Made by a program: the position numbers and the translations under genes. The notes under the pieces were generated by a model that did no database searches, was not told where the DNA came from, and saw nothing but the letters and a program-made list of their open reading frames with translations. Below are positions 1 to 4,826 of a DNA stretch of 5,659 nucleotides, in pieces. This DNA is from Erythrobacter sp. (GTDB lineage: Bacteria > Pseudomonadota > Alphaproteobacteria > Sphingomonadales > Sphingomonadaceae), in assembly GCA_013214365.1 (NCBI GenBank), contig JABSPI010000034.1, forward strand, positions 6,880 through 12,538, given 5' to 3'. Numbering within the stretch: position 1 is the stretch's first letter; every line of letters begins with the position of its first letter.

Positions 1-891
1 CGCTCGGCTTTTGTCCACATTACCCCGCATGCGATTCCCTTACCTGTTTTGATCGCTGTTCCGCATGCAGGGCGCGCCTATCCCGAGGATGTTATCGCCG
101 GAATGCGCGATCCTGAGCGATCGCAATTGCGGCTTGAAGATCGCTATGTCGATGCCGTTGGCGTGGAGGTGGCAAAGGCCACGGGCACCGGTTTATTGGT
201 GGCTCAGGCGCCGCGCGCCATGCTCGACCTTAACCGCGCGCCCGATGACATCGATTGGGCGATGATAGATCCCCAAGGGCGTGAGCGACCCTTGGCAGCA
301 GCCCATCGCGGCACAAATAACGGCCGCGCGCGCAATGGTTTGGGCTTGGTGCCGCGGCGATTGTCGGGATCGGGTGAGGTTTGGCGCTCGCGCCTGCCGA
401 TCGAGGAGTTGGAACGGCGGATTGAGCAGATCCACAAGCCCTATCACCGGTTCCTCTCGGCCGAATTGGAGCGGATTCGTGACATGTGGGGGGCGGCCTT
501 GTTGATTGACCTGCACTCGATGCCGCCACTGCGCCGGCCCAGCGGCGATGAGCCCGCGCCGCAAATCGTTCTTGGCGACCGCTATGGCGCATCGTGTCAC
601 AACGCGCTGGCCGCGCATGCCTTTCGATATCTTGATAATAATGGTTGCCGGGCATGGCATAATCGCCCCTATTCCGGGGGCTATGTGCTTGACCGTCATG
701 CCGCGCCGACGCGCGGAATTCATGCGATCCAGATCGAATTGTGCCGCACGACCTATCTCGATCCGGCGTTGCGCGAACCGGTTGCCAGCATGGAGCCGTT
801 GGCGAAGCTGTTGGCGGGGCTCGTGCGCGAATTGGGCGGGCTGACTGCGCGCCTTGGCTCGGGCGGACAGCTTGCGCAGGCGGCGGAATAG
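1..891 (+). CDS. N-formylglutamate amidohydrolase family protein, 5'-truncated by the window edge
   Basis: Family enzymes hydrolyse N-formyl-L-glutamate to formate and glutamate, the last step of one histidine degradation route (HutG-type), in the cytoplasm. The frame is open from base 1 to TAG at 889-891, giving 296 visible residues. The TTG at 49 is not the start: the conserved strand leading into PHAG (visible residues 21-24) begins before it, so the true start lies upstream, probably by only a few residues given a usual length near 300. Other family blocks are LEDRYVDAV (45-53), DLNR (76-79), DLHSMPP (170-176, likely metal or catalytic site), NRPYSGGY (221-228) and IQIELCRTTYLD with E246. 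No other hut gene is visible, so a role in histidine use is inferred from family only; a related N-acyl amino acid amidohydrolase is possible. Family assignment is firm, substrate moderately so. The gene converges on the SapC-family gene. Confidence 0.9.
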   Translation, partial: RSAFVHITPHAIPLPVLIAVPHAGRAYPEDVIAGMRDPERSQLRLEDRYVDAVGVEVAKATGTGLLVAQAPRAMLDLNRAPDDIDWAMIDPQGRERPLAAAHRGTNNGRARNGLGLVPRRLSGSGEVWRSRLPIEELERRIEQIHKPYHRFLSAELERIRDMWGAALLIDLHSMPPLRRPSGDEPAPQIVLGDRYGASCHNALAAHAFRYLDNNGCRAWHNRPYSGGYVLDRHAAPTRGIHAIQIELCRTTYLDPALREPVASMEPLAKLLAGLVRELGGLTARLGSGGQLAQAAE

Positions 892-985
892 GTCGCACCC
901 GCCGGTGGGGCCCGGCAAAGCTTCACTTTCGGCCGATAAGTTGGATGAGAAACCGGGGGTAAGCCCCTGATATCTATATAGGTTG

Positions 986-1037
986 AATAAAAAGCCGCCC
1001 CGTGCAGGCTTGGGGGAAGTGCACGAGGCGGCTTTGC
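986..1037. terminator. Strong bidirectional intrinsic terminator hairpin, best on the minus strand
   Basis: The arm AAAGCCGCCCCGTGCA (991-1006) pairs with 1020-1035 in 15 of 16 positions; the one mismatch is C1000/A1026. The loop is 13 bases (1007-1019). Read on the minus strand, the GC stem is followed by TTTTTATT, a good U-tract. On the plus strand only TTT follows, so termination of the amidohydrolase transcript would be weaker. The position between convergent genes fits a shared terminator. Confidence 0.8.
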
Positions 1038-1117
1038 ACATGAAGCGAGGCGACGCCTAGGCGAAGTCGTTTTCGATGGCTGACACAGGGTATAATCATT
1101 GCCCGTTTATGGATGCG

Positions 1118-1151
1118 AAACGGGGGCCTACGTTCAACCCGTAGACCCCCG
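1118..1151 (-). terminator. Likely terminator of the SapC-family gene
   Basis: Read on the minus strand, CGGGGGTCTACG (plus 1140-1151) pairs with CGTAGGCCCCCG (1121-1132) with 11 Watson-Crick pairs and one G-U. The loop is 7 bases. The stem is followed by TTT and then CGC, so the U-tract is short. It lies about 75 bases after the SapC stop. On the plus strand the G-U becomes a C/A mismatch and no T-run follows, so the hairpin is oriented for the minus strand. Confidence 0.6.
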
Positions 1152-1225
1152 CTAAAGAATTGCTTTTGGCAATGCCCGGACAACGCATGGCGCGACCGGC
1201 AATTGCTTCGTCAACACTGGCGCGA

Positions 1226-2047
1226 TTATGCGGGCGTGTTTGGTGTCGGGATTTTGCCGGCTTCGCTCTGACGCTCAAACAGGTTGCGCATCACACGCAG
1301 CGAGAACAATTGAGCGTGCATCAGCATCAGCATGCCGTTTTTGTTGAGCGTTTCGAGAGTGGCGCTGTCGAGTTCGCGCAGCTTTTCCTCGTTGACCATT
1401 TGGAACCCGGTGTAGCTGAACGGCTGATCGGGCAGATCGGCGCGGGTGATGTCGAACCGGCCATCACGCAGCAGATCGAGCTTTTTCAACTCGTTCATGA
1501 ATTCTTTGGTCCGCTGGCCGGCCTCTTCGAAGCGGCGGCAGAAATCGAGGACACCATTGGTGTAATCGGTCGGCTCGCGCACACCGATTTCGCCCTTGGC
1601 GATTTTCGCTTTCTCTTCTTCGGAGAAATCCTTGAACAAAGGCTGACCGTCAGCCTGGTCGCCCACAACGCCCGATTGCGGGTCAAAGCACAGCGACATT
1701 TCTTCGCTGTCCGGGGTCAGTTTGGCGAGCATGAAGGGGTAGCGACTGATATAGGCCGGTGCGTAATTGCCCTGCTCGAACTTCTTGTCCTCGTTGACGA
1801 ACATGTTGACGCCTTCATTGAGGCCCATGAGCGCGATCGGCAGCGGATTTTCGCCGGCGGTGAAGACGATCGGATAGCAGCGCGATGCATCGACAAATTC
1901 GTCGACGGTCAGCGGGATGGCGTGGGTGTCAGCGATGAACGAGGCATCGTCGAACCCTTTGACTTTCCAATCGCCATGATCGCGGCTGTTGAGGGGAAGC
2001 AGGTCTTTGTAGAACAGCGGAAGTTGCGGCTGCGGCGCGGTCGCCAT
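1226..2047 (-). CDS. SapC family protein
   Basis: The 273-residue product looks like full-length SapC family (PF07277 type). Visible family blocks are PLFYKDLLPLN (10-20), IPLTVDEF (44-51), YPIVF (58-62), NYAPAYISRYPF (94-105), a middle region rich in E and K, and the C-terminal GFQMVNEEKLREL followed by a helix ending SLRVMRNLFERQ. There is no signal peptide or membrane segment, so it is probably cytoplasmic. The name comes from a gene of the Campylobacter fetus S-layer locus, but the biochemical role is unproven, and alphaproteobacterial copies should not be read as S-layer secretion genes. The ATG at 2047 has GGAGAG (2053-2058) five bases upstream. It is 177 bases after the oxidoreductase gene and probably has its own promoter, although I could not identify one. 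No S-layer, halogenase or TonB receptor gene is in view. Confidence 0.88.
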   Translation of the reverse strand: MATAPQPQLPLFYKDLLPLNSRDHGDWKVKGFDDASFIADTHAIPLTVDEFVDASRCYPIVFTAGENPLPIALMGLNEGVNMFVNEDKKFEQGNYAPAYISRYPFMLAKLTPDSEEMSLCFDPQSGVVGDQADGQPLFKDFSEEEKAKIAKGEIGVREPTDYTNGVLDFCRRFEEAGQRTKEFMNELKKLDLLRDGRFDITRADLPDQPFSYTGFQMVNEEKLRELDSATLETLNKNGMLMLMHAQLFSLRVMRNLFERQSEAGKIPTPNTPA

Positions 2048-2224
2048 GAGATCTCTCCGAGATGAGGAAATGAAAAACTGTTTCGTGACCTTCGAACAGC
2101 GCTAAAGACCGGCTGGTCGATAGGCTGCGAACGCCGCGTTGGCGGGCGCTTTAGGCGTTCCTGGCTGTTGGTGCAAGCGCGTGCGGTCTGTGGGGCATTG
2201 CGGCCTCGGTTTTGCCCCCAGATT
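2048..2224. other. Intergenic region between two minus-strand genes, with two hairpins
   Basis: Just after the oxidoreductase stop, GGGGCA (2192-2197) can pair with TGCCCC (2213-2218). Further on, GAACGCC (2129-2135) pairs perfectly with GGCGTTC (2154-2160) across an 18-base loop. Neither is followed by a T-run on the minus strand, so neither is a clear intrinsic terminator. They suggest, but do not prove, that the SapC-family gene is transcribed separately. I found no convincing promoter boxes. Confidence 0.4.
2053..2058 (-). promoter_or_regulatory. Ribosome binding site of the SapC-family gene
   Basis: On the minus strand GGAGAG stands five bases before the ATG at 2047. It is the clearest Shine-Dalgarno sequence in the window and fixes this start. 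It sits inside a repeated CTC/GAG context, with the palindrome GAGATCTC at 2048-2055 overlapping it, so it could be partly paired in the mRNA. Confidence 0.7.
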
Positions 2225-3670
2225 TCACCCGATCGGCGGCACCAATTTGCCTGGGTTGAGCAAACCTTGCGGGTCGAGCGCGGTCTTGATCTGGCGCATC
2301 ATGGCCAAAGCCACCGGATCGCCCAACCGCCCAAGTTCAGCCACTTTCATCTGGCCAATACCGTGTTCGGCGCTGATCGAGCCTCCCCATTGGGTCACAA
2401 GATCATAGACTTGTGCGCTGATCAGCTTGCCTTGACCCTCCTCCCATTCGCCCGGCACCGCGCCATTGGGGGCGAGCACATGGAAATGGACATTGCCATC
2501 GCCCAGATGTCCAAAGGCGACCGCGCGGGTGCCGGGATGGGCCTCTTCGATTGCGGGGGAGGCGGCGAGGATGAATTCGGGCATGCGTTCAACTGGAACC
2601 GAGATGTCATGCTGCATTGCCGGGCCCAATGCGCGTTCGGCGGCTGAAATCGAATCGCGCAACATCCAGAAATCCTCGGCCTGGCGTTCATTGGCTGCAA
2701 TCACCGCATCAGCCAGCAATTCCGCTTCCGCCGCCTCGGCCAGCGCGTTTTCCAACCGCTCGCGCAGATCGGTGTCCTCGCCATCGACGCAGACACATTC
2801 GATCAGTGCATTCCATGCATGCCGCTGGGATAGGGGGCTGCGCGCATCGGGGAGGTGGTCGAGCACGGAATCGAGACAATGGGCCGGGACCACTTCGAAC
2901 CCTTCAAGCGTGTCACCCAGATCGCGGTCCACCCGCCGCAACAAAGCGCGCGCATCGGTGATCGATGGCACTCCCACCCATGCGGTGGCGCGCGCACGCG
3001 GCGCAGGCAAGAGCCGCAAGGTTGCCGCCGTGACGATACCCAATGTCCCCTCTGACCCGATCAGGACCTGTTTAAGGTCAAAGCCGCGATTGTCCTTTTT
3101 GAGCGCGGTCAGGGCGTCAAACACGCTGCCATCTGCCAGCACCGCCTCGATCCCCAGCACCTGCGCCCGCATCGTGCCATGACGCAGCACCTGCGTCCCG
3201 CCGGCATTGGTCGAAACCAGCCCCCCGATCGTGGCCGAGCCTTTGCCCCCCAAAGTCAGGGGGAAGCGCATATTGGCTGTATCGGCTGCGTCGTGAAAGG
3301 TCTGCAGGATCACGCCCGCCTCGCACACCGCTTGCCCGGCATCGGGATCGAGCGAGCGGATCGTATTCATGCGTCTGAGCGAGAGAATAATCGCTTCGCC
3401 GCTTTGGTCAGGCGTGGCCCCGCCGGCCATCCCGCTATTTCCCCCTTGGGGTACGATCGGCACGCCGTGACGGGCGCACAATTTGACCAATTCGGACACT
3501 TGCTGGGTCGATGCCGGCGCCGCCAGACCAAGCGCGCGCCCCGAATAACGCCCGCGCCAATCGGTCAACCACGGCTCAAGATCATCGGCGAGGTCAGTGA
3601 AACCTTTTTCGCCCAAGAGAGCGGCGGCGTCTTCGCGGAACACATCGAGGCGGTCGGTCAAATCAGTCAT
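2225..3670 (-). CDS. FAD-binding oxidoreductase, D-2-hydroxyglutarate/D-lactate dehydrogenase type
   Basis: This 481-residue flavoenzyme should oxidise a D-2-hydroxy acid to the 2-oxo acid (GlcD/DLD2 family). The N-terminal FAD domain shows PQGGNSG (74-80), GGLVSTNAGG (149-158) and GSEGTLGIVT (205-214). The C-terminal oxidase domain shows GHLGDGNVHFH (387-397), SAEHGIGQMK (433-442) and an LNPGK tail. H388, H395 and E435 fit the family's metal ligands and H436 its catalytic histidine. I chose the ATG at 3668-3670 over the TTG at 3691: MTDLTDRLDVF is a natural start, and AGGCG lies about seven bases before it, while the TTG has no ribosome site. No signal peptide is seen, so it is cytoplasmic or membrane-peripheral. 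The exact substrate is open: pocket positions differ from human D2HGDH (see findings). No GlcE/GlcF or electron-transfer partner is in view. It is divergent from the unknown gene at 3921. Confidence 0.9.
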   Translation of the reverse strand: MTDLTDRLDVFREDAAALLGEKGFTDLADDLEPWLTDWRGRYSGRALGLAAPASTQQVSELVKLCARHGVPIVPQGGNSGMAGGATPDQSGEAIILSLRRMNTIRSLDPDAGQAVCEAGVILQTFHDAADTANMRFPLTLGGKGSATIGGLVSTNAGGTQVLRHGTMRAQVLGIEAVLADGSVFDALTALKKDNRGFDLKQVLIGSEGTLGIVTAATLRLLPAPRARATAWVGVPSITDARALLRRVDRDLGDTLEGFEVVPAHCLDSVLDHLPDARSPLSQRHAWNALIECVCVDGEDTDLRERLENALAEAAEAELLADAVIAANERQAEDFWMLRDSISAAERALGPAMQHDISVPVERMPEFILAASPAIEEAHPGTRAVAFGHLGDGNVHFHVLAPNGAVPGEWEEGQGKLISAQVYDLVTQWGGSISAEHGIGQMKVAELGRLGDPVALAMMRQIKTALDPQGLLNPGKLVPPIG

Positions 3671-3920
3671 TGTTGCGCCTATGCCACACAATTGCGCGAA
3701 TGCACCAGCAATATGGCGCAGCGCGTGCGTTCAGTTAAGCCAGCGTTCAATCAGGAACGATATAGGTTTTGCCGCATATGTTTGACGGTGCTGATGAATA
3801 ATTTGATCAACGCCATGTGTTGTCGGGGCAAAAAACCGGCGCCGCATGCAACGCGCCAGAAGACCAAAGCGCCAAAAGGCCAAAACGGCTAAACGCAAAG
3901 AGGAAAGTGTCTAACCCGGC
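3671..3920. other. Divergent intergenic region, presumably with promoters for both flanking genes
   Basis: These 250 bases lie between the oxidoreductase start on the minus strand and the start at 3921 on the plus strand. TTGACG (3782-3787) is a possible plus-strand -35 box, but no good -10 lies 16-18 bases on. On the minus strand, TATATC (near 3759-3764) is a possible -10 without a matching -35. GGCGC/GCGCC (about 3839-3858) is a small hairpin, and an A-rich stretch at 3864-3904 repeats a GCCAAAA-like word. I cannot assign either promoter with confidence. Confidence 0.45.
3734..3749 (-). promoter_or_regulatory. CtrA-like binding site candidate
   Basis: The minus strand reads TGAA-CGCTGGC-TTAAC, one mismatch from the alphaproteobacterial CtrA consensus TTAA-N7-TTAAC. 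It sits in the divergent promoter region, 64 bases upstream of the oxidoreductase ATG. Such a short motif arises often by chance, so this is a candidate only. Confidence 0.25.
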
Positions 3921-4589
3921 ATGCCCAGCCTGCTCACCTTTGCTGCTCCCATTGTGTTGGTGCTTCCGTTTTTGGGGCAGGGCGGTCTTTGGTTGGTGAA
4001 TGAGCGCGCTGCGCCGGGGCCTGATGCGGCCGGTCTTGCCGGCGATGCAGCGGACACTCCTCAGAGCGTTGTGTCAGGCGCGGCCAAACACAATGACGCA
4101 TCTGCAGTAACGCTGCCCAATTCCGGATCCCGCCGGTCAGACGCGGCGGTGCGACCCGCCGGGCAAACCACCCCGCTTGAGGCGTTTTACCAAGGCCAAG
4201 TCACCCATCAGTTTCGCATTGAACAGCGCCTGACCATTCGCATTTCCCCGCAAAGCTCTAACAATCGCAACGAATTGCTCGCCCAATTGCCGCAGCAAGG
4301 GGTGCAGGCCACATTTGAAGAGCGCGAGATGGATAGCTGCGTCGCTTTGGCGGGTATCGCCGGCGTGCAAACCGCCAATGGCAATCGCTTGCTGTTGTTT
4401 TTGCGTGATGAGCGGATCGTGACGATCAATCTGGAGCGCGCCTGCAGGGCACGCGATTTCTATTCCGGCTTCTATGTCGAGCGCAATGAAGACGGCCAAT
4501 TGTGCGTTGCCCGCGATCAGCTTTTGTCGCGCAGCGGGGTCAAATGCGAGATTGCCCGGATGAGCCAATTGGTCGCGGTTGAGGAGTGA
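3921..4589 (+). CDS. Hypothetical exported or membrane-anchored protein with a four-cysteine C-terminal domain
   Basis: I do not recognise a named family, though the C-terminal part resembles unnamed proteins I associate with sphingomonads. The 222 residues have three parts. A hydrophobic stretch at about 4-26 could be an uncleaved anchor or a signal sequence; it has no basic residue before it. Next comes a low-complexity A/G/D/S/P-rich linker (about 29-85). A compact domain (about 86-222) follows, with ARDFYSGFYVERNEDGQLC near its centre. All four cysteines of the protein lie in this domain (140, 175, 195, 209), which suggests one or two disulfides and a periplasmic location. An in-frame TAA at 3912-3914 makes ATG 3921 the first start. 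The only Shine-Dalgarno-like sequence, AGGAAAG (3901-3907), is 13 bases away, which is unusually far; later GTG/TTG codons would remove the hydrophobic segment. It is divergent from the oxidoreductase and appears monocistronic. Confidence 0.75.
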   Translation: MPSLLTFAAPIVLVLPFLGQGGLWLVNERAAPGPDAAGLAGDAADTPQSVVSGAAKHNDASAVTLPNSGSRRSDAAVRPAGQTTPLEAFYQGQVTHQFRIEQRLTIRISPQSSNNRNELLAQLPQQGVQATFEEREMDSCVALAGIAGVQTANGNRLLLFLRDERIVTINLERACRARDFYSGFYVERNEDGQLCVARDQLLSRSGVKCEIARMSQLVAVEE

Positions 4590-4681
4590 TCGCCGCGCCC
4601 GGTGAATGATCACCAAAGTCCCGAGCGGATTGGCGGAACCAAGATTGCCCTGCATCGGCGTGAAGGCTTGGCGGCCTTGGC

Positions 4682-4714
4682 TTGCCCGCCATGGGCGGCA
4701 ATTCTTGACTTTTG
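4682..4714 (+). terminator. Possible intrinsic terminator of the four-cysteine protein gene
   Basis: TTGCC-C-GCC (4682-4690) can pair with GGCGGCAA (4694-4701) with one bulged C and a three-base loop. A T-rich run, TTCTTGACTTTT, follows. An alternative longer pairing uses AAGATTGCC (4641-4649) with GGCAATTCTT (4697-4706), nine pairs with one bulge, and would exclude the short hairpin. The bulge and interrupted T-run make this a weak terminator call. Confidence 0.35.
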
Positions 4715-4749
4715 CGCGGTTTTTGGCCAATCGCCACACCGCTGATCAA

Positions 4750-4762
4750 AGGGGAATCCCCT
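4750..4762. repeat. Perfect short inverted repeat AGGGG-AAT-CCCCT upstream of the helicase gene
   Basis: The 13-base near-palindrome lies 64 bases before the helicase ATG and 39 bases before a TATATA box. It contains GAATC (4754-4758), a GANTC site of the kind methylated by CcrM in alphaproteobacteria. It could be an operator or a chance palindrome; I cannot name a regulator. Confidence 0.35.
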
Positions 4763-4801
4763 CATTTGGCGGCGCAACATTCCGGCAGCCAGCGCGCTGC
4801 C

Positions 4802-4807
4802 TATATA
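4802..4807 (+). promoter_or_regulatory. Possible -10 box (TATATA) of the helicase gene
   Basis: TATATA stands 19 bases before the helicase ATG. A -35 at about 17 bases spacing would fall around CATTCC, a poor match. If used, the transcript would have a very short leader of roughly 10-15 bases, starting near GGAAA (4811-4815). Confidence 0.25.
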
Positions 4808-4826
4808 TCCGGAAATTTTGACCCGC

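Larger units (their letters stand above)
892..1225. other. Gene-free convergent intergenic region with several hairpins
   Basis: These 334 bases separate the stops of two convergent genes. I see no credible protein gene here. A short hairpin GCCGG/CCGGC (901-905 with 912-916) lies just after the amidohydrolase stop but has no T-run. GGGG/CCCC (956-959 with 964-967) is another small hairpin. The strong hairpin at 991-1035 and the one at 1121-1151 are listed separately. Between them are a perfect 10-base palindrome CGCCTAGGCG (1054-1063) and a second pairing option CCCGTTT/AAACGGG (1102-1108 with 1118-1124). The simplest reading is termination of both flanking genes; a small RNA on the minus strand is a possible extra. 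Confidence 0.6.

Noticed and set aside
49..51. TTG as start of the amidohydrolase
   Set aside because: The frame is open to base 1, and the TTG is inside the conserved strand leading into the PHAG motif, so it would truncate the fold.
193..1041. Long minus-strand open frame (282 codons) opposite the amidohydrolase
   Set aside because: The plus-strand frame carries all the N-formylglutamate amidohydrolase motifs. The antisense translation is Arg/Ala/Pro-rich with no recognisable domain and runs through the terminator hairpin.
1091..1096. Perfect TATAAT on the plus strand in the convergent region
   Set aside because: There is no acceptable -35 box at 16-18 bases upstream, and no gene or clear RNA follows on the plus strand before the SapC stop.
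1096..1185. Possible 30-codon minus-strand peptide starting at an ATG near 1185
   Set aside because: There is no ribosome site, and the frame reads straight through the terminator hairpin, so it is unlikely to be a gene.
1160..2065. Plus-strand open frame of 301 codons opposite the SapC-family gene
   Set aside because: It is longer than the SapC frame, but the minus frame has clear family motifs and a good ribosome site. The plus frame is the usual GC-rich antisense mirror.
2466..3892. Plus-strand open frames (2466-3182 and 3179-3892) opposite the FAD oxidoreductase
   Set aside because: The minus strand encodes a complete flavoprotein with all expected motifs. The plus translations are low-complexity, rich in Arg and Ser, with no domain.
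4705..4710. TTGACT as a -35 box for the helicase
   Set aside because: The sequence 17 bases on (CAATCG) is not a -10 box, and the TTGACT lies in the T-rich tail of the terminator-like hairpin.
4137..4739. Minus-strand frame of 200 codons opposite the four-cysteine protein gene
   Set aside because: It has no plausible ribosome site or domain, and it spans both the opposite gene and the hairpins downstream. The plus frame has an export-like N-terminus and a compact domain, which is more protein-like.
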